Shown in pieces: positions 29,129 to 38,149 of a DNA stretch of 64,000 nt. A program made the translations under genes and the position numbers. Each line of letters opens with the position of its first letter. The stretch's first letter is position 1. The notes beneath the pieces are model-generated. The model did not search any database. It was not told where the DNA came from and saw nothing but the letters and a program-made list of their open reading frames with translations. Origin of the DNA: Clostridium tunisiense TJ (GTDB lineage: Bacteria; Bacillota; Clostridia; Clostridiales; Clostridiaceae); assembly GCF_000300195.1 (NCBI RefSeq), contig NZ_AMQH01000014.1:1-64000 (forward strand), read 5' to 3'.

Positions 29129-30838
29129 CTATTTTTTCTTATTTTTACTAGTGAAAATATAATCATCATCAGTGTTTGAAAAGGCAATATAGGTTTCTTC
29201 GAAAATCTCTAATTTTTCAACTATAAAAGTTTCTATATTAAAGTTAAATTTATGTATTGTAACATCATTAGGGTTATCTATTTTCCTCTCCCCAATTAAC
29301 TCATCTTTAATAGCTCTTTCCACAGTTTTATCTATCTTATTTTCCAAGAAAGTAGGAAGTCCTTTCTTCTTATTAAATCTTAAATAATCAAATTTAACTA
29401 TATCCTTAACTAGTTCAGTATTTTTTATACTCATGTTTTCATTGAATTCAATGAAAACCTTATAGTAATCTGATGAAGAAATGTTTCTTTTGAAATACCC
29501 CATATTCTCAAAAAATTGAGCAAGTTCATAATAGAAATCAAAAGGTGTTCCAAAACAAGTACTATTAATAAAGCACTTTAGAATATTATTAAATTTACCA
29601 CTATTTAAATATTTATCTACTACATGCTCTATTTTCTTTAAAACAATTAGTTCTTCGTAAGATATATCCTTTGTCTTTAAAATTTCATAAGGTGGATAAG
29701 GCGAATAAACCATTCCCCACTTTTCAGCTTCTTCTCGCATAGAGGATCCTTTTAAAAGTTTTAAAAAACCCAGTTGGAGTTCGTCAGGCTCTATTTCATA
29801 CACTTCATTAAAAGAGTTTCTGAAAGACTTATAATCTTCTCCTGGAAGCCCTGCGATTAAATCTAAATGCTGCTTAACATTTTTTATTTTCTTTAATTCT
29901 TCTACTTCCTCTTTAATGTTTGAAAAGTCAATTTCCCTATTTATATTCTTTAATACCTGCTTATTTGTGCTTTGAACTCCTATTTCAAATTGGATAGTAT
30001 TTGGTTTTGCACAGGATAAAATTATTAAGGACTCCTTACTTAATAAATCAGCAGAAATCTCAAAATGAAAACTGCAATCTCTACCTTCTTTCACCAAGAA
30101 CTCCCATATTTCATTAGCAAATTTTTTATTACAGTTAAAGGTTCTATCTACAAATTTAACTAACCTTACCCCTTTTTCAATAAAAAACTTTAAATCTCTT
30201 TTTACCCTCTCGATATCTAAAAATCTAACTCCATGAGTAGTGGATGATAAACAATACTTACAGTTAAAGGGACAGCCTCTTGAACCTTCATAATATACAA
30301 TCTTATTATTTAAGTCTTCATGTTCTGTATATGGAAAAACTATTTTATTCATATCCATTAGTTGTCTTTTTCCACCGTAAGTTATCTTATTATCTTTTCT
30401 TATATATAGTCCCTTTACTTGCTGAAAGTTAATCGACTCTTTGTGTTCATATTCATATATTTTTCCCTGAATAAATTCTCTAAAAGTTTCTTCACCTTCT
30501 CCTTCAATAACGTACTCCCCCACATTTCTGCTTAAAAAGTCCTCAGCATCAAAACTTGATTCAGGTCCTCCATAAAATATTTCTATCTCTGGTTTAATTA
30601 ATCGAATTAAAGTGGTTAATCTATTAATAAATTCAACATTCCATATATAACAGGAAAAACCTAGTATGCTAGGTTTTTCAGCTAAAATATCCTCTACAAC
30701 TCTTTCGGGCCTATCATTAATGGAAAACTCCATTAGTTCACAGCTATATCTTAAGTCTCTAGTGTATGCCTCTAAATACCTAATTGCTAAGTTACTGTGA
30801 ACAAACTTGGAATTAACACCAACTAAAACTACTTTCAT
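29129..30838 (-). CDS. B12-binding radical SAM protein of unknown substrate
   Basis: About 569 residues from ATG 30838 (MKVVLVGVNSKF). Residues ~1-140 form a cobalamin-binding-like Rossmann domain; the radical SAM cluster motif CPFNCKYC follows near residue 195, preceded by YYEGSRG. The C-terminal ~230 residues match the extension of the DUF4080 class as I recall it. Class B radical SAM enzymes of this type methylate or rearrange unreactive carbons, but the substrate is unknown. The coding sequence abuts the preceding methyltransferase gene, whose stop lies at 30844, so the two probably act together. Confidence 0.85.
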   Translation of the reverse strand: MKVVLVGVNSKFVHSNLAIRYLEAYTRDLRYSCELMEFSINDRPERVVEDILAEKPSILGFSCYIWNVEFINRLTTLIRLIKPEIEIFYGGPESSFDAEDFLSRNVGEYVIEGEGEETFREFIQGKIYEYEHKESINFQQVKGLYIRKDNKITYGGKRQLMDMNKIVFPYTEHEDLNNKIVYYEGSRGCPFNCKYCLSSTTHGVRFLDIERVKRDLKFFIEKGVRLVKFVDRTFNCNKKFANEIWEFLVKEGRDCSFHFEISADLLSKESLIILSCAKPNTIQFEIGVQSTNKQVLKNINREIDFSNIKEEVEELKKIKNVKQHLDLIAGLPGEDYKSFRNSFNEVYEIEPDELQLGFLKLLKGSSMREEAEKWGMVYSPYPPYEILKTKDISYEELIVLKKIEHVVDKYLNSGKFNNILKCFINSTCFGTPFDFYYELAQFFENMGYFKRNISSSDYYKVFIEFNENMSIKNTELVKDIVKFDYLRFNKKKGLPTFLENKIDKTVERAIKDELIGERKIDNPNDVTIHKFNFNIETFIVEKLEIFEETYIAFSNTDDDYIFTSKNKKK

Positions 30839-30843
30839 ACTCT

Positions 30844-31347
30844 TCAAATTCCTCTCTTTTTGCAAACAATACTAAATATATTATCAGAGTGCTTTATATC
30901 TAACACTTCAAAAAACTCCTTTAATACATTTATTATCTTTTCTTTTGAATTATTTGTAAATGGGTTATAACAATTTATTTTGAAATCTTTTAAGGATTTA
31001 TCAGGCAAAGAAACCTTAATATTTCCCTTAAACAGTTTTAATGGCCTTTTGTCTACATCCCAAATATAAACATATCCATTACTCTTTAGAGAACCATTTA
31101 TACTTTCAAATAACCTTTTCTTTTCTTTACTATTGACTATATTGTGCAAAGAAAAAAATAATATGCAAGAATCATAATAATTATTCTTCAGAGTTTCATT
31201 ACTTTGTTGTCCTTCTAAATAATCTACATCTAAATCCTCATCATAGTATTTATAAACATTATAAATGACTCCACTATTATCTAATCCAACATCTAAAATG
31301 TTACCTCTAAATATTTCCTTTTCTAAGCTTATAAAAATATTATTCAT
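30844..31347 (-). CDS. Class I SAM-dependent methyltransferase-like protein
   Basis: 167 residues. The glycine-poor motif I region GNILDVGLDNSG, an acidic residue pattern and FFSLHNIV fit a small Rossmann methyltransferase. Its substrate is unknown. Its ribosome site (AGAGGTGA) lies inside a 15-bp inverted repeat (31350-31397). It ends five bases before the radical SAM start, suggesting a functional pair. Confidence 0.75.
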   Translation of the reverse strand: MNNIFISLEKEIFRGNILDVGLDNSGVIYNVYKYYDEDLDVDYLEGQQSNETLKNNYYDSCILFFSLHNIVNSKEKKRLFESINGSLKSNGYVYIWDVDKRPLKLFKGNIKVSLPDKSLKDFKINCYNPFTNNSKEKIINVLKEFFEVLDIKHSDNIFSIVCKKRGI

Positions 31348-31349
31348 AA

Positions 31350-31397
31350 TTTCACCTCTTTGGAATATTTTACCATATATTTCTCCAAAGAGGTGAA
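31350..31397 (-). promoter_or_regulatory. Inverted repeat that buries a ribosome site
   Basis: Arms 31350-31364 and 31383-31397 are perfectly complementary (TTTCACCTCTTTGGA). In the minus-strand mRNA the second arm contains the ribosome site of the methyltransferase gene, so the hairpin would block translation. The first arm begins ten bases after the stop of the upstream phospholipase-like gene. It may instead act as a processing or termination hairpin. Confidence 0.65.
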
Positions 31398-31406
31398 AAT
31401 TCCTTC

Positions 31407-32114
31407 TTAGCTATATAAATTTTTAAAATTATCATAGAATATCAATAGGAATCCAGCAGTGGTTTGATTTGCTCTTAATAAAACTTTTTCAGCAATCTTA
31501 CTAAATCTTTCATCCTTATTTCTTAAATTTTGAAATCTTTTCTCTACAGCAACAGCATACTTAGTGTTTTCCATTATAAATTCTTCATGGCTTTTGAATC
31601 TCAAAACTCCATGCCTTATGTGATGCTTATACCCATTTGCTACTTCACTTATCACATAGGTTTCAAACCCCTTGTGATTTCTTAACTTTCTCTTGGCATG
31701 GGCAGGTACCGTGGAATCTTGAATTAAATGACATGCTGCCCCCAGAAAAAACATAGATTTTTCATACTCCTTATTTTTGGCATAACATATTGCTGTATTG
31801 TAATACCTAGTACACTCTGTAGATGCATTAGAAAAACCATAAAGACCATTTCCTTCTTCATGATGATAAAAGTGATTAGTACTTTTAAAATCTGAATCTG
31901 CCCAAACCACCCCTTTATTTAATGACTCCTCATACTTCTTAAAAAAACTGTATTCTTTATCATAACCTTCACTTTTTAGCATGTCTAAAGCTTCTAAATT
32001 AATGAATTTATGAACTACACAATCTGTCCTTTTCACTTTTTTCTTTATGGGATTAACCATATAAAGAAATACTTTCATTGTATTACTGTAAGTGCTTTCT
32101 ATTCGTTTTTTCAT
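31407..32114 (-). CDS. Zinc-dependent phospholipase C-like protein, no signal peptide
   Basis: 235 residues, mostly helical, resembling the N-terminal catalytic domain of clostridial alpha-toxin and Bacillus PLC. Zinc-site blocks include VVHKFIN, VWADSDF, NHFYHH and AACHLIQDSTVPAHA (His-X3-Asp). The N-terminus is basic and lacks the signal peptide and mature N-terminal Trp of secreted relatives; no C-terminal lipid-binding domain follows. It may act inside the cell on lipids or another phosphodiester. It is upstream of the methyltransferase/radical SAM pair on the same strand. Confidence 0.75.
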   Translation of the reverse strand: MKKRIESTYSNTMKVFLYMVNPIKKKVKRTDCVVHKFINLEALDMLKSEGYDKEYSFFKKYEESLNKGVVWADSDFKSTNHFYHHEEGNGLYGFSNASTECTRYYNTAICYAKNKEYEKSMFFLGAACHLIQDSTVPAHAKRKLRNHKGFETYVISEVANGYKHHIRHGVLRFKSHEEFIMENTKYAVAVEKRFQNLRNKDERFSKIAEKVLLRANQTTAGFLLIFYDNFKNLYS

Positions 32115-32272
32115 GATTTCACCTTCAGTTTATAATATTTTACAAATATGATAAGAAATTTATTTTTTGAAGACGCCTAATACATTTTATTAGAAATACT
32201 TCTAAATATCTAGTACTTTAGTTATTTTATAAAACTTATTTACTATGTTAGTATATAAATTTTATATTAATA

Positions 32273-33580
32273 TTATTTATGTTTTACTCTTAATAGCAAT
32301 AAAATAATAGATACAATGGAAGTTAAAGTTATAACTAATAAACTTAGATACATATTATTGTTAAAATAAGTTGAATCACTGTCTATTTTAGAACTAACAC
32401 TATATAGTATACCCTCACTATTTTCTAATAATAATAACTGATCCTCTATAATTTTCATACTTGTTATATTGCTTTTATCTCCTAAACTTATGAAGGTCAC
32501 TGGTCTTTCTTTTGTATTGTATGATAAAATTTCATTATTTTTTTTATCATAAAAAATCATGTTATCCTTACCTGTCAATATTCCCTTAGTATCTATACAA
32601 AGGCTACCAAGAGTTTTCACATCATTATGTTGGTAAACAGGTGCGGGTGGATTATTGCTAGGATGCTTTTCTAATAAAAAAGAATTAGTTACATTATCTT
32701 TATTAGAAAATCTTGGTGAGGTAACTGGGTCTCCACCAGAAAAGTCTGGAAAGCCATGCCAAACCCCTTTTTTAATTTCATAAATATAGTCAGAATCATT
32801 TACAATAGGTCTTAACCCTCTATCTTCCATTCCACCTATAGTTCCATAGATTTTTCCTTCACTTGAAAAATCTAAGCCAGAAATGTTCCTAACTCCCCAT
32901 GCAAAGGTTTCGTAGGCCTTCGTGTTAAGATTATATATTAGAACTGTTGATGTTCCAATTTTACTGCCTTCTATAATTTGACCTTTTATATTTTCCGTAT
33001 TATTTGGGACAAAGGCCCCATTGTTATTTTCACCAAACTTAGTTCCCTTTAGAGTTATTTTTTTAGGAGTATAATCATGATGACTAGGATAACTAGATAT
33101 CCAATTATTATCAGGTCCAACCACACCAGCATTGGTAGCTGCACCTACTGTTATAAATAGATAATCACCCTTCACTTTCATTAAAATTCTAGGAAAGTCT
33201 CCATAGTTTGGGATATTTTCTATGCAGTTTTCCATTTGCCTACTTTCAATGTCATATAACACTAGCTTATCCTTAGTTGCAATATATAACTTATTGTTAT
33301 AGTATTCCATGCTCCAAATATTAAAATCATTATCTTCCATTAGAACATAACTTTTTCCATTCTTCTCTATAGCTACAACCTTATTTGTGAAAGCTATGAA
33401 ATAAGTTCCCTTATTATCCTTAGTAAAATCTACTGAGTTTTCTAACCCCTTGTACTTTAATTGTACTTCTATCTTTTTATCGTTGCAACTAATACTATAT
33501 TGATTGTTATTTTTGCTTACTAAAAACAATATAGATATTGAAAATATAATTATTATTATCCAACCAACTAATTTCTTCAT
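32273..33580 (-). CDS. Membrane-anchored beta-propeller protein (sorbosone dehydrogenase-like)
   Basis: About 435 residues from the ATG at 33580 (GGGGGA upstream). An N-terminal membrane helix (about 4-24) and a C-terminal one (about 408-430) flank a repeat-rich extracellular domain. The segment GVRNISGLDFSSEGKIYGTIGG and later WHGFPDFSGGDP resemble PQQ-type glucose/sorbosone dehydrogenase propellers. Catalytic residues are not clear, so it may be a binding protein rather than an enzyme. It is monocistronic. Confidence 0.65.
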   Translation of the reverse strand: MKKLVGWIIIIIFSISILFLVSKNNNQYSISCNDKKIEVQLKYKGLENSVDFTKDNKGTYFIAFTNKVVAIEKNGKSYVLMEDNDFNIWSMEYYNNKLYIATKDKLVLYDIESRQMENCIENIPNYGDFPRILMKVKGDYLFITVGAATNAGVVGPDNNWISSYPSHHDYTPKKITLKGTKFGENNNGAFVPNNTENIKGQIIEGSKIGTSTVLIYNLNTKAYETFAWGVRNISGLDFSSEGKIYGTIGGMEDRGLRPIVNDSDYIYEIKKGVWHGFPDFSGGDPVTSPRFSNKDNVTNSFLLEKHPSNNPPAPVYQHNDVKTLGSLCIDTKGILTGKDNMIFYDKKNNEILSYNTKERPVTFISLGDKSNITSMKIIEDQLLLLENSEGILYSVSSKIDSDSTYFNNNMYLSLLVITLTSIVSIILLLLRVKHK

Positions 33581-33767
33581 AAAATCCCCCACTATATATT
33601 TCTTAGTTTATATATATTTGAAAGAAAGAAAATATAGAATTATTAGTTTAATTAAAATCCACTGAAAAGTTTTACTAATAATATTTACCAATTGAATATA
33701 AACTGTTATTATATTTTTTAGGATACATATAATATGTATTGCAACTTAAAACGAAGGAGGAATTATT

Positions 33768-34883
33768 TTGAAGGATCCTAGAATTGAAACTTTGGCGAAA
33801 AACTTAATTAATTACTCATGCAAATTAAAAGCAGGAGAAAAGGTGCTTATTGAGGCTGTAGGTCTTGAAACACCACTAGTAACAGAATTAGTTAAACAAA
33901 CTTACGCTGTAGGTGCTCTACCTTTTGTTACTATTAAAGATAAAGAGGTAGACAGAGCTTTACTTATGGGTTGCTCTCAAGAGCAAATGGAAATGATGGC
34001 AAAGTATGAGGCTGAAAGAATGTCTGATATGGATGCATACATAGGTATAAGAGCTGGCAACAACATTACTGAACAATCTGATGTACCTTCTGAAAAGATG
34101 TCCATATACTCTAAGTATTTATGGGCTCCAGTTCATGGTGGAATAAGAGTTCCAAAAACTAGATGGGTTGTTTTAAGATATCCAAACTACTCTATGGCTC
34201 AATCAGCTAATATGAGTACTGAAGGATTTGAGGACTTCTATTTTAATGTATGTAATTTAGATTATAGCAAGATGTCAGAAGCTATGGATAACTTAGTCAA
34301 CCTAATGGAAAGAACTGATAAAGTTCATATTAAGGGTGAAGGTACTGACTTATCTTTCTCTATTAAGGGAATGAATGCTATTAAATGTGCTGGAGAGCTT
34401 AATATACCTGATGGAGAAGTTTATACAGCTCCAATTAAAGATTCTGTAAATGGATGTTTAAGCTACAATGCACCAGCTGTTTACCAAGGATATACTTACG
34501 AAAACATAAAGTTAGAATTTAAAGATGGTAAAATAGTTAATGCCACTGCTAATAACACTGAAAAAATTAATAACATCTTTGATACAGATGAAGGTGCAAG
34601 ATATGTTGGTGAATTTGCAATAGGCGTAAATCCTTATATCTTAACACCTATGAAAGACACATTATTCGATGAGAAAATAGCAGGTTCAATCCACTTTACT
34701 CCTGGAAGTTCTTATGATGATGCATTTAATGGTAACAAATCTGCAATACACTGGGATCTTGTTTATATTCAAAGACCAGAATATGGTGGCGGAGAAATCT
34801 ATTTTGATGATGTACTAATAAGAAAAGATGGATTATTTGTTATAGACGAGCTAAAATGCTTAAACCCTGAAAACTTAAAATAA
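33768..34883 (+). CDS. M29-family aminopeptidase
   Basis: 371 residues, typical of AmpS/PepS thermophilic aminopeptidases. The initiation codon is a TTG at 33768, seven bases after AAGGAGG. The metal-binding C-terminal half carries GEFAIGVNP, HFTPGSSYDDAF and the IHWDLV block. A cytosolic exopeptidase for peptide turnover. It is followed at once by a terminator that overlaps the next gene's ribosome site. Confidence 0.93.
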   Translation: MKDPRIETLAKNLINYSCKLKAGEKVLIEAVGLETPLVTELVKQTYAVGALPFVTIKDKEVDRALLMGCSQEQMEMMAKYEAERMSDMDAYIGIRAGNNITEQSDVPSEKMSIYSKYLWAPVHGGIRVPKTRWVVLRYPNYSMAQSANMSTEGFEDFYFNVCNLDYSKMSEAMDNLVNLMERTDKVHIKGEGTDLSFSIKGMNAIKCAGELNIPDGEVYTAPIKDSVNGCLSYNAPAVYQGYTYENIKLEFKDGKIVNATANNTEKINNIFDTDEGARYVGEFAIGVNPYILTPMKDTLFDEKIAGSIHFTPGSSYDDAFNGNKSAIHWDLVYIQRPEYGGGEIYFDDVLIRKDGLFVIDELKCLNPENLK

Positions 34884-34898
34884 TAGAATAATAACCAG

Positions 34899-34942
34899 AA
34901 CCCCTACATAAGTATTAATATATTATTTATGTGGGGGTTTTT
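34899..34942 (+). terminator. Terminator/attenuator ending in the next gene's start
   Basis: AACCCCTACATAA (34899-34911) pairs with TTATGTGGGGGTT (34927-34939), 13 bp with one G-U pair, followed by TTTTT. The GGGGG of the 3' arm also serves as ribosome site for the ATG at 34943. Confidence 0.8.
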
Positions 34943-36442
34943 ATGGGAAAAGATACTTTTTATAGAGATACATTTGTATTAACTATATCTAATTTAGCCA
35001 TGGGTATTTTAAGATTCATGTTTTCAATTATTTTATCTAGACAGCTTGGTCCAGAAGGAGTAGGCCTATATGGCTTAATAATGCCTATATATGATTTATT
35101 CACTTGCCTTGTTTGTGGTGGTTTAGTTGCTGCTTTATCGAAGGAAGCCTCAGCTTATTATGGGACAAACCACTACGGCAACTTAAATAAAAGTGTTAGT
35201 ATTACCTTTGCTTTTACTTTGCTTTGGTCTATCACCATAACACTTATTATTTTTTTAATCTCACCTTTACTAAGCACTTATATAATTAGAGATAGTCGTT
35301 CACTTTATTCACTTTGGATCATTTGCCCAGCGTTAATCTTTATTGCTCTCTCCTCTGTATATAAAGGGTATTTTTATGGTGTTTCAGAGGTGATTACTCC
35401 ATCAGTAATTGACATTGTAGAAAAAGCAGTGAGGATGTTTTTAATGGTAGGAGTAATTAATTATTTTGCCCTAAAAGATATTAAATCTACCGTGGCAGCT
35501 ACTTATTTTTCTTTTACCGTAGGGGAAATAATTAGTTTTGTTTTTCTTTATATGTTTTTTAAAAGAAGCAAACGTAAATTTATTTCTAGTGGTGAAAAAG
35601 GTGAGAACCGTGCTCAGTTATTATTTAATGTATTAGTGATGGCATTACCCTTAGCTATCAATGGATTTCTTTCAACAGCCATTCACAGTGTATCTACATT
35701 GTTAGTTCCTTTAAGATTAATGGTTGCAGGTTTTGATCATGTAACAGCTTTAGAGCTTATTGGTAAATTTAATGGTATGGCTCTAGCAATAGTGTTCTTC
35801 CCTATAGTTATCGTAGCTTCAATGTCTACAGTATTAATTCCAGATATTTCAAGAAGTATAACCCAAAAGGATTATAGTAACTTAGAAGCTAGAGTTAGTG
35901 AAGTAATTAAAATGTGCTTTTTGCTAGGAGTTTCAACTCTTTTAATTTGTTATCTCATTCCTGATTCCTTAGGTAAATTATTTTTTAATCGAACTGATTT
36001 AGGGTCTTTTATTAAAATTGCTGCAATATGCGCACCTTTTCTTTATGCTTCTGCTTGCTCCTACGGAATTCTCAATGGACTTGGAAAACAAAAGGTTATT
36101 CTCATAAACTCTATAATCACATCCCTAATTCAGTTAGTTTTAATATTTATATTAATTGGAATTCCTTCAATTAATATTATGGGATATGGGATTTCCATGG
36201 CGGCCTCAGCCCTTATTGGCCTTCTAATGAATTTATATGAAATCTCAAAAGTAGTCACATTAAGATTTTCCTTAGGAGAATTTCTCATAATGAGTCTTCT
36301 TACAGTATTGGTAATTATGTTAATATTGATTTTAAACTCTACAATTCCAGATAACATTTTTCTAATAAAGAACATTATTATAATTTTCACCGGTTTTTCA
36401 TTATTTTTAGTTTCAACATTTTTAGTGAGAAAATCCTCTTAA
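34943..36442 (+). CDS. SpoVB-like polysaccharide/lipid flippase
   Basis: About 499 residues with roughly 14 membrane helices, MOP/MATE-related flippase superfamily. The opening (ISNLAMGILRFMFSIILSRQLGPEGVGLYGL) is that of SpoVB/Wzx-type proteins, which move lipid-linked glycans and are needed for spore cortex formation. The ATG at 34943 is preferred over the GTG at 34931 because GGGGG sits just before it. It converges with a second flippase-like gene. Confidence 0.85.
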   Translation: MGKDTFYRDTFVLTISNLAMGILRFMFSIILSRQLGPEGVGLYGLIMPIYDLFTCLVCGGLVAALSKEASAYYGTNHYGNLNKSVSITFAFTLLWSITITLIIFLISPLLSTYIIRDSRSLYSLWIICPALIFIALSSVYKGYFYGVSEVITPSVIDIVEKAVRMFLMVGVINYFALKDIKSTVAATYFSFTVGEIISFVFLYMFFKRSKRKFISSGEKGENRAQLLFNVLVMALPLAINGFLSTAIHSVSTLLVPLRLMVAGFDHVTALELIGKFNGMALAIVFFPIVIVASMSTVLIPDISRSITQKDYSNLEARVSEVIKMCFLLGVSTLLICYLIPDSLGKLFFNRTDLGSFIKIAAICAPFLYASACSYGILNGLGKQKVILINSIITSLIQLVLIFILIGIPSINIMGYGISMAASALIGLLMNLYEISKVVTLRFSLGEFLIMSLLTVLVIMLILILNSTIPDNIFLIKNIIIIFTGFSLFLVSTFLVRKSS

Positions 36443-36446
36443 AAGA

Positions 36447-36490
36447 AAAAAATAAAATGACTTTAATTAATTAAAAGTCATTTTATTTTT
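36447..36490. terminator. Bidirectional terminator between flippase genes
   Basis: AAATAAAATGACTTT pairs with AAAGTCATTTTATTT around a TAATTAATTA loop, with A and T runs at the ends. Confidence 0.85.
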
Positions 36491-36508
36491 TAATTATATA
36501 ATTTTATT

Positions 36509-38137
36509 CTATTTTATTTTATTCAAAAGCTTAGTTGGTATAAATCTTACTATTTTTCTCGGCAAAGAGTCTAAATCTTTTCTTCTTACTCCTCCAATAC
36601 TAAATAGTACAACAATATAAACAAGCACTGCTATAATTATAGCTATCATTGTACAAAGAGCATTTAAAATGTATCCCGATAGAAATATAGAAAACACTAT
36701 ATTTACCACCTTATAAGCCAATACAGTTGCAATCCACATAGCTAAACTTGCAAATATAGGTTTAATACTAGGCTGAATTAATTTTATTCTTATCTTTAAC
36801 GAGTTGTTTATTAATCTCTGGCTAAGTGTAACCATAATTAAAAAGCCCACACCATTTCCTATCACTGCTCCTAAAATGTTTATTGAGGGAATAGCAACAA
36901 AAATATAGTTTGCAACTATTTTCCCTAAAAGTCCCATTAAGGAGTACACTGTTACCATTTTTACTTTTCCCAAACCTTGTAAAATGGAGGTTTGTACTAG
37001 TGATATTCCTGTTAGAATTATAACTAATGGCCCATAAGTAAATAAAGGCGCTGCTTGGATATCATAACCAATAAGTGTTAGAATCTGAGTGCTAAGTGCT
37101 GCAAGTCCAAAAGCGCAAGGCGCAGCAATGATATAGGTAACTCTATAAGTGGAACTCACACTAGATTTTAGAGCCTTCTTATCTTTAATAGCATTATGCC
37201 TTGATATTATTGTTAATATGGATATTGATAAAGAACCAATAATGGCCATAGGAACTGACACTAAGGTATTATATTGGCTAAGTACTCCCCATAACTCCTC
37301 AACAATGTTACTACCAAAACCTGCGATTAACAATCTAGACTTAACTATCTTTAAGTCTACAATCATACCTGAATTCTGAAGAGCTACACCAATTGTTATA
37401 GGTACTGCATATGCCAATACTCTTTTTATTATCTCTTCATTTGAAAGCCTTTTAACCTCTGGATTATTTCCCCCCTTAGGGATATTAAATCTCTTGCTTT
37501 TATTGTAAGCATAAATTAAATATAGTGCAGCTCCAAGAGCACCTAAGGTAGTACCAACAGTTCCTCCTGCTGCTCCATAACTATCCCCAAAGGATATGAG
37601 AATATAAGCAAACAACAAACTAAATACTATGTTAAATATTTGTTCTACCACTTGCGATATTGCCGTGGGAGTCATATTACTTTTCCCTTGAAAATATCCC
37701 TTATAAGAGCATAAAATTGCAGTAATAAAGATAGTTGGACATAGTGCTTGAATTGCAAGAGTAGACTCTGAGCTTTCTAAGCTCCTAGATAAAGGTCCTG
37801 CAAAAATAAACATAAGTAGGGATATAGTTAATCCGAATCCTACTAACAAAGACCTGGCAATCTTAAAAGTCTTTAAGGCATCCTTATAATTACCTAATGC
37901 ATCTAACTCAGCTACCATTTTAGATATTGCTACTGGAATTCCTGCATTAGCAAGAACATAGATAAAGGAAAATATAGAATAAGCTGAGTAATATACACCT
38001 AATCCTTGTTTTCCTAAAATTCCTCTTAACACTGGTACGTATAAAAGAGATAATACTTTTACAAGCAGCATAGAAGCTGTAAGCACAGCAAAGCCTTTTG
38101 CTGCTGATTGCTGTGTTAACTTTGAACCTTCTTCCAT
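36509..38137 (-). CDS. MurJ/YtgP-like lipid flippase
   Basis: 542 residues with about 14 membrane helices. The N-terminus (AAKGFAVLTASMLLVKVLSLLYVP, then GIPVAISKMVAELDALGNY) matches the Bacillus YtgP type, which flips lipid II. A basic C-terminal tail follows. It ends near the convergent SpoVB-like gene and is 12 bases after the pseudouridine synthase gene on the same strand. YtgP-like is favoured over SpoVB by the first 100 residues. Confidence 0.85.
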   Translation of the reverse strand: MEEGSKLTQQSAAKGFAVLTASMLLVKVLSLLYVPVLRGILGKQGLGVYYSAYSIFSFIYVLANAGIPVAISKMVAELDALGNYKDALKTFKIARSLLVGFGLTISLLMFIFAGPLSRSLESSESTLAIQALCPTIFITAILCSYKGYFQGKSNMTPTAISQVVEQIFNIVFSLLFAYILISFGDSYGAAGGTVGTTLGALGAALYLIYAYNKSKRFNIPKGGNNPEVKRLSNEEIIKRVLAYAVPITIGVALQNSGMIVDLKIVKSRLLIAGFGSNIVEELWGVLSQYNTLVSVPMAIIGSLSISILTIISRHNAIKDKKALKSSVSSTYRVTYIIAAPCAFGLAALSTQILTLIGYDIQAAPLFTYGPLVIILTGISLVQTSILQGLGKVKMVTVYSLMGLLGKIVANYIFVAIPSINILGAVIGNGVGFLIMVTLSQRLINNSLKIRIKLIQPSIKPIFASLAMWIATVLAYKVVNIVFSIFLSGYILNALCTMIAIIIAVLVYIVVLFSIGGVRRKDLDSLPRKIVRFIPTKLLNKIK

Positions 38138-38149
38138 ACAAAACCTCCA

